Source: Ramlibacter sp. (GTDB lineage Bacteria > Pseudomonadota > Gammaproteobacteria > Burkholderiales > Burkholderiaceae_C). Taken from it: a DNA stretch of 64,000 bases. A program made the position numbers and the translations under genes. Below, in pieces: positions 49,601 to 58,352 of the stretch (position 1 is the stretch's first letter; each line of letters begins with the position of its first letter). Where the stretch lies: positions 62,001 through 126,000 of the forward strand of contig JAHBZN010000001.1 of the NCBI GenBank assembly GCA_019635415.1, written 5' to 3'. The notes below the pieces were generated by a model. That model searched no databases. It saw only the letters and a program-made list of their open reading frames with translations, and had not been told where the DNA came from.

Positions 49601-52600
49601 CAGGATGTGCCCGTCGAATTCGAGTTGCCGCAAATGCAGACGCCTGCGGCCCCCGAGCCGCCGCCCGTGGCCGAGGTGGAAGCCGAGGCGCCGGTCACGC
49701 CCGTGGAGGAGCAGGTCAAGGTGATCGGCTCCTTGCGGATTGGCATCCCGCTGTACAACGTCTACCTCAATGAAGCTGACGAGTGGTCGCGGCGTCTGGG
49801 GACTGAAGTCACCGAATGGGCGCTGGAACTCAATCAGCCCGTCGCCGACTCCACTGTGGGCTTGGCCCATGCCCTGGCGGGGAGTTCAGCCACCGTCGGA
49901 TTCCACGCGCTTTCGGAGATGGCGCGTGCGCTTGAGAATGCCTTGATGCAGGCTCAGCCGCAGTCCCGCGGGTTGCCCGAACAGGCACGTGCTTTCGTGG
50001 CTGCAGCGGAGGATATCCGCCGCCTGCTCCATCAGTTTGCCGCCGGATTCCTCAAGGAGGCCGATGCGCAGGTCCTGGCAGGGCTTCATGCGCTCAAGAA
50101 TCTGGACATCCCGGCTGCTCTGCTCGAGACCCCGGAACCTGAGCCTGCGGCGCCCGCCGCTGACGACGACGCATTTGACGTTCCCGACTTCTCGATGACC
50201 GCCGCCCTCGCTGGCGCGGCAGTGACCGACAAGCCCGAGTCCGTGCCCCCTGCGGTTCCGCCAAGGGTGGCGCCGGTCGAGACGCCCATCGTGGCGTTCA
50301 CGCCTGCCCCAGCGCCCGCCACGCCCCCGGTGGCAATTCAGCCGCCGGCTGTACCGCCCACGATGCCCACCTTGGTGCAGACCCTGGCCGAGACGCCCAT
50401 CGTGGCGTTTACTCCGGCCCCGGCCCCGGCTCCGGTGGCTGTGATGGCCAGTCCTGCCGAACCGCAGGCGGCTTCTGATCGCGTGACTTTGAGTGGTGAG
50501 CGTGAGCAGGAAGACGACATCGATGCGGTCGATGCCGTGGATCCGGACCTCTTCCCGATCTTCGAGGAAGAGGCGAATGAATTGATGCCGCAACTGGGGG
50601 GTGCCCTGCGCCAATGGGCCGCCAATCCGGGCAACCGGCCGGCACGCGATGATGTACTTCGTGCCTTGCACACCCTGAAGGGCAGCGCGCGTCTGGCCGG
50701 AGCACTTCGCCTGGGTGAGTTGGCTCACCGGATGGAGTCCGAGATCGAGGAATTGGGCTCCGACGCTGCAGCGCTTCAGCCTGCCCAGCTTGAACCGCTG
50801 CTCCATCGGTTCGATGGGGTGCAGGCCAATTTCGACGCCTTGTGCAGCACAGGTGGCTTGCCGCCGGCGGTCCAGCCGGAGGTCGTTTCGGGTCGACCAG
50901 AGCCCATGCCACAGGCTGCGGCCCAGAGGCCCGACTCGAAGCCTTCCGAGGAAGCCCCTTCGTTGGTGCAGACGCGGCCGGCTGTGGCGATGCCCGCGGT
51001 CTCGGCGATGGCACCTTTGCGTCCGGCGTCCAACCAGGCGGTGCGTGTGCGATCGCAGTTGCTGGATCGCCTTGTCAACCAGGCCGGCGAGGTGATGATC
51101 ACCCGGTCACGCCTGGAAGCGGAGCTCAGCCAGTTGCGCGGCTCTCTTTCAGACCTCAGCGGCAATCTGGACCGCCTGCGGACTCAACTTCGAGACATTG
51201 AACTGCAGGCGGAATCGCAGATGCAGTCCCGCCTGGCCCAGGCCAAGGATTCGGCGGCCGGGTTTGACCCGCTGGAGTTCGACCGCTTCACGCGCGTACA
51301 GGAACTCACGCGCATGATGGCCGAGTCGGTGAATGACGTGGCTACCGTGCAGCGCAACCTGCAGCGCACGGTGGAAGCCACCGAAGACGACCTGATCGCC
51401 CAGGCGCGCCAGACCCGCGAGTTGCAGCGCGACCTGCTGCGCACCCGCATGGTCGAATTCGAAAGCATTTCAGATCGCCTCTACCGCGTGGTGCGACAGG
51501 CGGGCAAGGACACCGGGAAGCAGGTCAAGCTGGACCTGACGGGCGGGTCGATCGAGATGGACCGCGGGGTGCTTGACCGGATGACGCCGGCCTTCGAACA
51601 CCTGCTGCGCAACTGCGTGGCCCATGGCATCGAAGTGGCGGCCGAGCGCGTTCAGGCTGGCAAGGAAGCGAGCGGGACCATCCTCATCAATCTCCACCAG
51701 GAAGGCAATGACGTTTCAGTGGAGTTCCAGGACGATGGCGCGGGTCTGAACCTGCCGCGGATCCGGGACAAGGCGCTGCAGCAGGGCCTGATCACGGCAG
51801 ATCAGCAGATCAGCGACGCCGAGGCCGCCAATCTCATTTTCATGCCGGGCTTCTCGACGGCGGCGCAGGTGACCGAGCTCGCGGGGCGCGGCATTGGCAT
51901 GGACGTGGTCCGCTCCGAGGTGAATGCCCTTGGCGGACGGATCGAGACATCGACGCAGACGGGCAAGGGGACGAACTTCAAGCTGGTCCTGCCGCTGACC
52001 ACCGCGGTGACGCAGGTGGTCATGCTGCGCACGGGTAGCTTGTCCATTGGTGTGCCAGCCAACGTGGTGGAGCTGGTCCGTCGCGCGACGCCGGCCGAGC
52101 TTCAGCAGGCCTACGAAACCGGCACATTCGAGTTCGGGGGCGAGTCGCTGCCGTTTTTCTGGTCCGGTGCATTGCTCCAGTCGTCTCCGCGCAGCGCCGA
52201 AGTCCAGGCGCGCACATTGCCCGTGATGATTTTCCGAAGCGCTGCGCAGCGGGTGGCGGTGCACGTGGACGAAGTCCTGGGCAACCAGGAAGTGGTGGTG
52301 AAGAATCTGGGGGCTCAGCTGGCCCGTCTTCCGGGCCTTGCCGGCATGACCGTGCTGGCTTCCGGAGCCGTGGTCCTCATCTACAACCCAGTCGCGCTGA
52401 GTTCGGTGTATGGCGACCAGGCTCGCATGATCAGCGCGGCCCAGGAGCGGGCAGACAACGCGCCCAAGGATGCCGAACCCACGCCAGGCGCGGGGCCGGC
52501 AAACGTTGCGCCGGTCATGCAGGCGCCGCCGCAGATCCCCTTGGTGATGGTGGTCGACGATTCCATCACGGTGCGACGCGTGACGCAGCGTTTGCTGCAA

Positions 52601-52912
52601 CGCGAAGGCTATCGCGTGTCTCTTGCGGCAGACGGCCTCCAGGCTCTGGAGCGCCTGGCCGAAGAATTGCCCACCGTGGTGCTTTCGGACATCGAGATGC
52701 CACGGATGGACGGCTTTGACCTGGCGCGCAATATCCGTGGAGACGAGCGACTCAAGCATCTGCCGATCATCATGATCACCTCCCGGATTGCCGAGAAGCA
52801 CCGCGAGCATGCCATGGAACTGGGCGTGAACAACTACCTGGGCAAGCCCTACTCCGAAGAGGAACTGCTCAGCCTCGTGCGCCACTACTGTGGTCTGGAG
52901 GTTGCGGCCTGA
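46673..52912 (+). CDS. chpA: Hybrid chemotaxis histidine kinase ChpA/PilL
   Basis: 2079 residues. Domains in order: helical N-terminal region with a degenerate HPt-like segment (THLSQMRGVLSVLGL, near 500); HPt with FHTLKGSSRMV (His about 734); Pro/Ala/Glu linker; HPt with AHALAGSSATVGF (about 1066); linker with a short internal duplication; HPt with LHTLKGSARLAGAL (about 1335); dimerisation helix RLVNQAGEVMITRSRLE (about 1470); ATPase domain HLLRNCVAHGIE (about 1645) and GRGIGMDVVRSEV; CheW domain (about 1780-1915); receiver with Asp in VLSDIEMPRMDG (about 2005). Last gene of the pil-chp set here. Confidence 0.92.
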   Translation: MQSNETDVDLAVNDLGPLAWVLDELRKSLDTASSALRRFVRDADLARGSDLASVDGGQLRIARQQLHQAVGALEMVGLGAPAHMLRAMESAAQKFVERPELCSEASAAKIERAGFALTEYLEGVLHGKPVAAVALFPQYRDVQELAGADRIHPADLWAMDWRWIDPEMHISQEPLTYDASVRTRMDHGVLKIVKSADAQAAHGLMNICLGLAATQTARQPKIFWKISAAYFEAVSLGLLPSELYVKRAASRILQQYAALAKGEQGVSDRLAQDLLFFCSQAVPLRTTDAPSLSAVRLAWGLARFKPVDYLKAQFGRFDPVLLAQARKRIASAKETWSALSGGDANKLKAVADQFNLVTDSLVKLHPASSSLAQALTQAMDTTVRSGKPPSTELAMEVATAVLYLEAAFEDLDPSDSQLVVRTTRLAERLENVRAGAQPEALESWMEELYRRVSDRQTMGSVVGELRSTLSELEKVLDQFFRDPKEKGPLRDAPTHLSQMRGVLSVLGLDQAAQAVLRMRESVEEILVTEVDEEKARAAGTFDKLGNNLGALGFLIDMLNYQPALAKKLFVYDDALGELKPLMGRAAQTPSDAAASVSVGADSLSQEVQSAVQQAGAGDTENTLSVRLDSIATHAVLNERPALAHSAREAAAAVSAHGAGAALVALDQLAATVAPAPAVPVAAPSESDIEEDDLRDIFLEEAREVVQNGLQALEALANDPGNMADLTTLRRAFHTLKGSSRMVGLTEFGEAAWSMEQLLNAWLADQKPSNEELRSLAKDAMNGFNRWVEDIAQGTDAPWKSGMFRSSADALRTEHRLQPLVLPDGSEPASVPVPVPVETFAEPAELPAEPLSTEVALDLPPELPEVVADPAQSPADPFGFDLGSVELEVAEAAPVPTGELEAAFDFDLGVGAPPAVPGGTTGADMAGEIDGIDFESLSALSAQPPAEPAEAGGLEVSFEAPAEASAPVTSALPGVESQDVPVEFELPQMQTPAAPEPPPVAEVEAEAPVTPVEEQVKVIGSLRIGIPLYNVYLNEADEWSRRLGTEVTEWALELNQPVADSTVGLAHALAGSSATVGFHALSEMARALENALMQAQPQSRGLPEQARAFVAAAEDIRRLLHQFAAGFLKEADAQVLAGLHALKNLDIPAALLETPEPEPAAPAADDDAFDVPDFSMTAALAGAAVTDKPESVPPAVPPRVAPVETPIVAFTPAPAPATPPVAIQPPAVPPTMPTLVQTLAETPIVAFTPAPAPAPVAVMASPAEPQAASDRVTLSGEREQEDDIDAVDAVDPDLFPIFEEEANELMPQLGGALRQWAANPGNRPARDDVLRALHTLKGSARLAGALRLGELAHRMESEIEELGSDAAALQPAQLEPLLHRFDGVQANFDALCSTGGLPPAVQPEVVSGRPEPMPQAAAQRPDSKPSEEAPSLVQTRPAVAMPAVSAMAPLRPASNQAVRVRSQLLDRLVNQAGEVMITRSRLEAELSQLRGSLSDLSGNLDRLRTQLRDIELQAESQMQSRLAQAKDSAAGFDPLEFDRFTRVQELTRMMAESVNDVATVQRNLQRTVEATEDDLIAQARQTRELQRDLLRTRMVEFESISDRLYRVVRQAGKDTGKQVKLDLTGGSIEMDRGVLDRMTPAFEHLLRNCVAHGIEVAAERVQAGKEASGTILINLHQEGNDVSVEFQDDGAGLNLPRIRDKALQQGLITADQQISDAEAANLIFMPGFSTAAQVTELAGRGIGMDVVRSEVNALGGRIETSTQTGKGTNFKLVLPLTTAVTQVVMLRTGSLSIGVPANVVELVRRATPAELQQAYETGTFEFGGESLPFFWSGALLQSSPRSAEVQARTLPVMIFRSAAQRVAVHVDEVLGNQEVVVKNLGAQLARLPGLAGMTVLASGAVVLIYNPVALSSVYGDQARMISAAQERADNAPKDAEPTPGAGPANVAPVMQAPPQIPLVMVVDDSITVRRVTQRLLQREGYRVSLAADGLQALERLAEELPTVVLSDIEMPRMDGFDLARNIRGDERLKHLPIIMITSRIAEKHREHAMELGVNNYLGKPYSEEELLSLVRHYCGLEVAA
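50279..50409 (+). repeat. In-frame direct repeat in the chpA linker
   Basis: GAGACGCCCATCGTGGCGTT occurs exactly at 50279-50298 and 50390-50409, 111 bases (37 codons) apart. Both copies encode ETPIVAFTPAPAP. The codons diverge right after the exact block, so the duplication is not very recent or is under coding constraint. Confidence 0.85.
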
Positions 52913-52920
52913 AGGCCGTC

Positions 52921-52963
52921 TAGCCCTTGCTGGATGGAGGCTTCCTGCTATTCTTTGGATAGC
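52921..52963 (+). repeat. 43-nt dispersed repeat, copy D, overlapping the phrB end
   Basis: Starts TAGCCCTTGC, GCTA at positions 27-30, ends GATAGC. It lies between chpA and the convergent photolyase gene. On the minus strand positions 28-30 are the TAG stop of phrB, the same arrangement as copy C with hemL. Confidence 0.8.
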
Positions 52964-54444
52964 AGTTTGCGTACCACTGTGTACCGCTGAAGCGTCCGCT
53001 CGCGGGCTTCCTCGTGCTGGACGACGGGCTGCGGGTAGGTATTTCCCAATTCCACCCCCGCGGACAGAAGTTCCATCGGACTGGCTTTCCAGGGCTGGTG
53101 AATTGCAGCGTCAGGCAACATGGCCAGTTGCGGCAGGTAGCGGCGGATGAATTTGCCGCTCGCGTCAAAGCGTTCGCTCTGCGTCACAGGGTTGAAGATC
53201 CTGAACCATGGCTGGGCGTCGCAGCCGCTTGAGCTCGCCCATTGCCATCCGCCGTTGTTGGCGGCGAGATCAAAATCATTGAGATGCAGGGCGAAGTAGC
53301 GCTCCCCCAGCCGCCAGTCGAGCCCGAGGTCCTTGCACAGAAAACTGGCCACCACCATGCGCAACCGGTTGTGCATGTAGCCCGTCTGGTTGAGCTGCGT
53401 CATGGCCGCGTCCACCAGTGGATAGCCGGTACGGCCCTCCCTCCATGCGCTGAACAACGCGTCGGCATGTGGGCCATGCTCCCACTTGATGGCGTCGTAT
53501 TCTGGTTTGAAGGAACGGCTGGCGCCTCCTGGCGCGTTGGCCACGTGAGGGAAATGGGCAAGAATCTGGAAGTAGAAATCTCGCCAGATCAGCTCGCCCA
53601 GCCATGTTGCGGCGCCTGGACTGCCCCGCTGCAGTCGGTCGTGCGCGAGCCTTGCGAGCTCCCGCACGGACACCGTGCCGAAGCGCAGGTGCACACTCAG
53701 GTAACTGGGGCCCTTGAGCGCGGGAAAGTCCCGCGTAGTGTCGTAGCGGTCCATGCGCTTGACGAAATCGGCGAGCAGGGTGGCAGCGCCGGTGCTGCCC
53801 GCGGGAATCTTGAGGGCCGCCAGGTTGGTCGTCAGGAAGCCGATGTCGGCTAACGAGGGCACGTCAGAAGCCAGTCCCGTCGGGCGGGGCGCCAGCGCGG
53901 ACTGGTATTTGTCCACCGGGTAGGCCTTGAGGTCGAACCCACCCACCTTGCGCAGCCAGGCGTTTTTATAGGGAGTGAAAACGACGTAGGGCTTTCCAGC
54001 CTGGGTGAGCAGTTCCTCGTGCTCGAAGATGACCTGATCCTTGGCAGTATGCAGGGCGATGCCGGCGTTGGCCAGGGCGCCCCTAACCCGGGCATCACGC
54101 TCAATGGCTTGCGGCTCATAGTCATGGTTGGCGAAAACGGCCTGAGCACCGATTTGTCGGGCCAGCTGTACGATCTCGGTGGACGCCAATGCGTGCCGGA
54201 TGATCAGGCCGCCCGACGGATGCCCGGACTTCATGCGTAGCTGCTGATCCAGCTCAACGAGGGATTGCTGGATGAATTCGACCCGGCGATCCCGTGAGGG
54301 CAGCTGCTCAAGAATTGCGCGGTCAAAAACAAACACGCAGTGAACCTGTTTGCAGGCCTTGAGCGCGTGGTACAGCGCGGCATTGTCGGCCGCGCGCAAA
54401 TCACGCCGAAACCACATCAGTCCCGTGTTGTAGGTTTTGTCCAT
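52948..54444 (-). CDS. phrB: Deoxyribodipyrimidine photolyase
   Basis: 498 residues. N-terminal antenna domain (GLMWFRRDLRAADNAALYHAL) and C-terminal FAD domain with the family's tight motifs: LSVHLRFGTVSVREL, GELIWRDFYFQIL, GYPLVDAAMTQLNQTGYMHNRLRMVVASFL and WQWASSSGCDAQPWFRIFNP. Class I CPD photolyase, repairing pyrimidine dimers with light. Its last residues (LSKE, then TAG) are encoded by the reverse complement of repeat copy D. Divergent from yqgE. Confidence 0.94.
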   Translation of the reverse strand: MDKTYNTGLMWFRRDLRAADNAALYHALKACKQVHCVFVFDRAILEQLPSRDRRVEFIQQSLVELDQQLRMKSGHPSGGLIIRHALASTEIVQLARQIGAQAVFANHDYEPQAIERDARVRGALANAGIALHTAKDQVIFEHEELLTQAGKPYVVFTPYKNAWLRKVGGFDLKAYPVDKYQSALAPRPTGLASDVPSLADIGFLTTNLAALKIPAGSTGAATLLADFVKRMDRYDTTRDFPALKGPSYLSVHLRFGTVSVRELARLAHDRLQRGSPGAATWLGELIWRDFYFQILAHFPHVANAPGGASRSFKPEYDAIKWEHGPHADALFSAWREGRTGYPLVDAAMTQLNQTGYMHNRLRMVVASFLCKDLGLDWRLGERYFALHLNDFDLAANNGGWQWASSSGCDAQPWFRIFNPVTQSERFDASGKFIRRYLPQLAMLPDAAIHQPWKASPMELLSAGVELGNTYPQPVVQHEEARERTLQRYTVVRKLLSKE

Positions 54445-54497
54445 GGGCTTGCCCGGGCGCGTGTCCTTGCCCGGCGGGCAGGGGTAAAATTCGCGCC

Positions 54498-55097
54498 ATG
54501 TCCGCGGATTCTGCCCCCATCAACCTGACGCATCACTTCCTGATTGCGATGCCCGGGCTGGAAGATGCGGCTTTCGCCCGCAGCGTGGTCTATTTGTGCG
54601 AGCACAGTGAACGCGGAGCGCTTGGGCTGGTCATCAACAAACCCAGTGACATCAACCTCAAGGGCCTGTTTGACAAGGTGGAACTCCCGTTGCGCCGCGA
54701 TGACCTGTCGGAGGCACCGGTTTTTCAGGGGGGGCCGGTCCAGACCGAGCGGGGCTTTGTGTTGCACGAGCCGATTTTCAGTGAAGGGGCTTCATCTGAC
54801 GAGTCGGTCTATGCCTCCACGATGACGATACCCGGAGGGCTGGAGATGACCACCTCCAAGGATGTGCTGGAGGCTCTCTCCACTGGCGCGGGCCCTCGCA
54901 AGGTGCTGGTGTCCCTGGGGTATTCGGCCTGGGGTGAAGGTCAGCTTGAGTCCGAGCTGGCGGAGAACAGCTGGCTTACAGTGAGCGCTGACGTGACGGT
55001 CATTTTTGATACACCCGTCGAGCAGCGTTATTCACAGGCACTCAAGCTGCTCGGACTTGAGGCCTGGATGTTGTCTCCGGACGCGGGGCACGCGTGA
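54498..55097 (+). CDS. YqgE/AlgH family protein (UPF0301)
   Basis: 199 residues with the YqgE signatures LTHHFLIAMPGLEDAAFARSV, ERGALGLVINKPSDI, VFQGGPVQTERGFVLH and VLVSLGYSAWGEGQLESEL. Function is not established in the family. Adjacent to yqgF with overlapping stop/start (TGATG), the conserved order. A TAAAAT -10-like hexamer lies at 54485-54490. Confidence 0.93.
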   Translation: MSADSAPINLTHHFLIAMPGLEDAAFARSVVYLCEHSERGALGLVINKPSDINLKGLFDKVELPLRRDDLSEAPVFQGGPVQTERGFVLHEPIFSEGASSDESVYASTMTIPGGLEMTTSKDVLEALSTGAGPRKVLVSLGYSAWGEGQLESELAENSWLTVSADVTVIFDTPVEQRYSQALKLLGLEAWMLSPDAGHA

Positions 55098-55513
55098 TGG
55101 ACGCTGGCGCTGTGGCCGACGTCCCTCTTCAGCATCAGTCCTTCCTAGCCTTTGATTTCGGCCTCAAACGCACGGGCGTAGCCACCGGGACGCGGTTGCT
55201 CGGGACTGCGCAGCCGCGCGGCACGCTTCGCGCCGAAGGGGCGCAGCGATGGACTTTGGTGGAAAAGCTGATTCGCGAGTGGCAACCTGATGCGCTGGTG
55301 GTCGGGATACCCTTCCACCCCGACGGGGCAAGTCACGACAATACTGCGCGTGCCCGCAAGTTTGCCCGACAGTTGCGCGGGCGGTTTGGCCTTCCGGTGC
55401 ACGAGGTGGATGAGCGGTACAGCACCACCGAAGCGCAGGAGGCGGGGGCCGACGACGCTGATGCCGCTGCGGCCAGCATCATTCTTGAACAATTTTTGAG
55501 GAGTCTGCGGTGA
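55097..55513 (+). CDS. yqgF: Putative pre-16S rRNA nuclease YqgF (RuvX)
   Basis: 138 residues from ATG 55097, overlapping the yqgE stop. RNase H-like fold with catalytic Asp in FLAFDFGLKRTGVATG, VVGIPFHPDG, and the conserved HEVDERYSTTEAQ and DDADAAAASIILEQFL (second and third acidic sites). YqgF processes the 5' end of 16S rRNA in E. coli. A GTG three bases upstream is an alternative start. Confidence 0.92.
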   Translation: MDAGAVADVPLQHQSFLAFDFGLKRTGVATGTRLLGTAQPRGTLRAEGAQRWTLVEKLIREWQPDALVVGIPFHPDGASHDNTARARKFARQLRGRFGLPVHEVDERYSTTEAQEAGADDADAAAASIILEQFLRSLR

Positions 55514-55571
55514 ATTGCTGTGTCCCAGGTGATGCGTGGGAAGCCAGTGGAAATGCTGGAGGGCAGGCACG

Positions 55572-56075
55572 ATGAGTACGCTGGTCCTGAACGCCGAGGC
55601 GCTCTATGCCGAACTGCTGGGGGGGGTGCGGCGCCTGAGGTCGAACGATGCGAAGTTGGTGGGCATTGCCTCGGGCGGCGCCTGGCTGGCCGCACGTCTT
55701 CATCGCGACCTCGGGCTGGCGCACGAGGCCGCCATCATCTCGTCCGCCATGCACCGGGATGATTTCGCCCAGCGCGGTCTGGCCGCCGCCGCGCAGCAGA
55801 CTCAGCTGGGGTTCGATGTCAACGGCGCCCATATCATCCTGACGGACGACGTCCTCTACACCGGGCGAACGATCCGGGCCGCGCTCAACGAGCTGTTCGA
55901 CTATGGCCGTCCTGCCAGCGTGCTTCTGGCGGTGCTGGTGGATCGGGGTGGGCGGGAGCTGCCGGTACAGGCGGACTTTGCCGCTGCCCGCGTTGCACTT
56001 CCCGCATCGCAGTCCCTCGAACTGGCGCGTGATGCCGATGGGCAATTCAGCTTTCGCGTGGAAGAAGGGCAGTGA
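55572..56075 (+). CDS. pyrR: Pyrimidine regulatory protein / uracil phosphoribosyltransferase PyrR
   Basis: 167 residues from ATG 55572 (the longer frame lacks similarity). Type I phosphoribosyltransferase fold with PRPP loop [29 protein letters not shown] and [16 protein letters not shown]. Overlaps pyrB by four bases (GTGA). In this clade the protein may serve mainly as an enzyme; I see no pyrR-binding anti-antiterminator in the leader. Confidence 0.9.
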   Translation: MSTLVLNAEALYAELLGGVRRLRSNDAKLVGIASGGAWLAARLHRDLGLAHEAAIISSAMHRDDFAQRGLAAAAQQTQLGFDVNGAHIILTDDVLYTGRTIRAALNELFDYGRPASVLLAVLVDRGGRELPVQADFAAARVALPASQSLELARDADGQFSFRVEEGQ

Positions 56076-57040
56076 ACGTGCTGTACAAACGCAACCCCCA
56101 ACTCAACCGCAACGGTGAACTGATTCACCTGCTTTCCATCGAGGGCCTGCCAAGAGACATCGTCACGCAGATTCTGGATACCGCGGCCAACTTCGTGAGC
56201 GTGAATGATCGCGAGGTCAAGAAGGTGCCCCTCTTGCGTGGAAAGAGTGTTTTCAACCTCTTCTTCGAGAACTCGACGCGGACCCGCACCACCTTCGAGA
56301 TCGCAGCCACGCGATTGAGTGCGGACGTGATCAATCTGGACATCGCCCGCTCGTCGGCCAGCAAGGGTGAGTCATTGCTGGACACCATCGCCAATCTGAG
56401 CGCCATGGCCGCGGACCTTTTTGTGGTTCGCCATAGCGAAAGCGGTGCGCCCTATCTGATCGCGCAGCATGTGGCGCCGCATGTGCACGTGATCAATGCC
56501 GGGGATGGCCGCCACGCGCACCCCACGCAAGGGTTGCTGGACATGTACACCATCCGGCACTACAAGAAGGACTTCAGCAATCTTGCCGTGGCCATCGTTG
56601 GCGATGTGTTGCATTCACGGGTTGCCAGATCCGATATCCATGCGCTCACCACGCTGGGATGCGCCGAGGTCCGCGTGGTGGGGCCGAAAACCCTGGTGCC
56701 CGGTGACATGGCCCAGATGGGCGTTCGCGTCTGCCACACGCTGGAGGAGGGCATCAAGGACTGTGACGTGGTCATCATGCTGCGGCTGCAGAACGAACGC
56801 ATGAGTGGCGCGCTTCTGCCCAGCAGCCAGGAATTTTTCAAGAGCTTTGGTCTCACGCCGGAGAAGTTGAGACTGGCCAAACCGGATGCCATCGTGATGC
56901 ATCCCGGCCCCATCAATCGTGGCGTGGAGATTGACTCCGCCGTGGTGGATGGCAAGCAGAGCGTGATCCTTCCGCAAGTGACGTTTGGCATCGCCGTGCG
57001 CATGGCGGTGATGGGCGTCGTGGCGGGTAACGAGGCGTGA
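56072..57040 (+). CDS. pyrB: Aspartate carbamoyltransferase catalytic chain
   Basis: 322 residues from GTG 56072. Carbamoyl-phosphate site [15 protein letters not shown], mobile loop [12 protein letters not shown], aspartate-side [11 protein letters not shown], and [13 protein letters not shown] (HPGPxNRG). Second step of pyrimidine synthesis. There is no pyrI gene; the dihydroorotase-like gene seven bases downstream probably provides the structural partner. Confidence 0.95.
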   Translation: MNVLYKRNPQLNRNGELIHLLSIEGLPRDIVTQILDTAANFVSVNDREVKKVPLLRGKSVFNLFFENSTRTRTTFEIAATRLSADVINLDIARSSASKGESLLDTIANLSAMAADLFVVRHSESGAPYLIAQHVAPHVHVINAGDGRHAHPTQGLLDMYTIRHYKKDFSNLAVAIVGDVLHSRVARSDIHALTTLGCAEVRVVGPKTLVPGDMAQMGVRVCHTLEEGIKDCDVVIMLRLQNERMSGALLPSSQEFFKSFGLTPEKLRLAKPDAIVMHPGPINRGVEIDSAVVDGKQSVILPQVTFGIAVRMAVMGVVAGNEA

Positions 57041-57047
57041 AGACCGA

Positions 57048-58352
57048 ATGAAAATCCTGATCAAGAACGGCCGCGTGGTGGATCCGGCCTCCAACTTCGA
57101 CAGCATTGCCAGCGTTGCCGTGGCGGCGGGCCGCATCATTGCCATTGGCCAGGTGGCCCCGGATTTCCAGGCGAACAAGACCATTGATGCGACAGGCTGC
57201 GTCGTGGCTCCGGGGCTGGTCGATCTGGCAGCCCGTTTACGGGAGCCGGGGCACGAGCACGAGGGCATGCTCGAGAGCGAAATGGCCGCTGCAGTCGCGG
57301 GAGGGGTGAGCAGTCTGGTGTGTCCCCCCGATACCGATCCAGTGCTCGACGAACCCGGCCTGGTGGAGATGCTCAAGATGCGCGCCGAAAAGCTGCATCA
57401 GTCGCGCGTGTTTCCGCTGGGGGCTCTGACCCGCAACCTGCAGGGCGAGGTGCTGACCGAGATGGCGGAGCTGACCGAAGCCGGCTGCGTGGGCTTCAGC
57501 CAGGCGGAAGTGCCCTTGTCGAATACCCAGGTGATGCAGCGCGCATTGCAGTATGCAAGCACTTATGGTTATACGGTCTGGCTGCGGCCCCAGGAGCTTC
57601 ATCTCGGCCGGGGTGTGGTTGCCAGTGGCCCGCTTGCCACCCGGCTGGGCTTGAGCGGCATACCGGTAGCGGCAGAAACGATTGCCTTGCATACGCTGTT
57701 TGAGTTGATGCGGATCACCGGCGCGCGAGTTCATTTGTGCCGGATCAGCAGCGCAGCCGGCATGGCGCTGGTTCGGCAGGCCAAGGCCGAGGGGCTTCCG
57801 GTATCCTGCGACGTGAGCATCAACTCCCTGCACCTGACCGACACGGATATCGGCTACTTTGACAGCCGCCTGCGGCTCAATCCGCCACTGCGCCAACAAC
57901 GGGACCGTGACGCCCTTCGGGAGGCGCTGGCGGACGGAACGGCGGATGCGCTGGTGTCGGATCACACTCCCGTGGACGAAGATGCCAAAACCCTGCCCTT
58001 TGCCGAAGCCGAACCTGGCGCCACGGGGCTTGAACTGCTCTTGAGCCTGGCGCTCAAGTGGGGGCTTGAAAGTGGTATCGGGCTGACCCGGTCGCTGGCT
58101 GTTCTGACGAGCGAGCCTGCTCGGGTGCTCGGTCCCGCCCTGGGGACTCTGCAGGCCAGTGTCGGCCAGTTGGTGGAAGGCGGCGTGGCGGATGTCTGCA
58201 TCTTTGATCCCCAGGCCAGTTGGCAGGCAACACCCGAAGCCCTTCGCAGTCAGGGCAAGCACACCCCGTTTTCGGGCTACGACCTGCCCGGCCGAGTCCG
58301 CGCGACGCTGGTCGGCGGGCAAGTTGCGTTTGAGGGTTGGGACCGAAGCTGA
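57048..58352 (+). CDS. Inactive dihydroorotase homologue (PyrC'/PyrX)
   Basis: 434 residues of the amidohydrolase/dihydroorotase fold, closest in layout to PyrC. The metal-binding HxH after strand 1 is missing: the segment reads PGLVDLAARLREPG where active enzymes have DxHxHxR. A second His ligand position reads VHLCRISS (Arg for His). SDHTPVDED remains. In Pseudomonas a similar inactive PyrC' is a structural subunit of ATCase (known), and that role is inferred here. Another pyrC is expected elsewhere. Directly abuts plsC. Confidence 0.85.
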   Translation: MKILIKNGRVVDPASNFDSIASVAVAAGRIIAIGQVAPDFQANKTIDATGCVVAPGLVDLAARLREPGHEHEGMLESEMAAAVAGGVSSLVCPPDTDPVLDEPGLVEMLKMRAEKLHQSRVFPLGALTRNLQGEVLTEMAELTEAGCVGFSQAEVPLSNTQVMQRALQYASTYGYTVWLRPQELHLGRGVVASGPLATRLGLSGIPVAAETIALHTLFELMRITGARVHLCRISSAAGMALVRQAKAEGLPVSCDVSINSLHLTDTDIGYFDSRLRLNPPLRQQRDRDALREALADGTADALVSDHTPVDEDAKTLPFAEAEPGATGLELLLSLALKWGLESGIGLTRSLAVLTSEPARVLGPALGTLQASVGQLVEGGVADVCIFDPQASWQATPEALRSQGKHTPFSGYDLPGRVRATLVGGQVAFEGWDRS

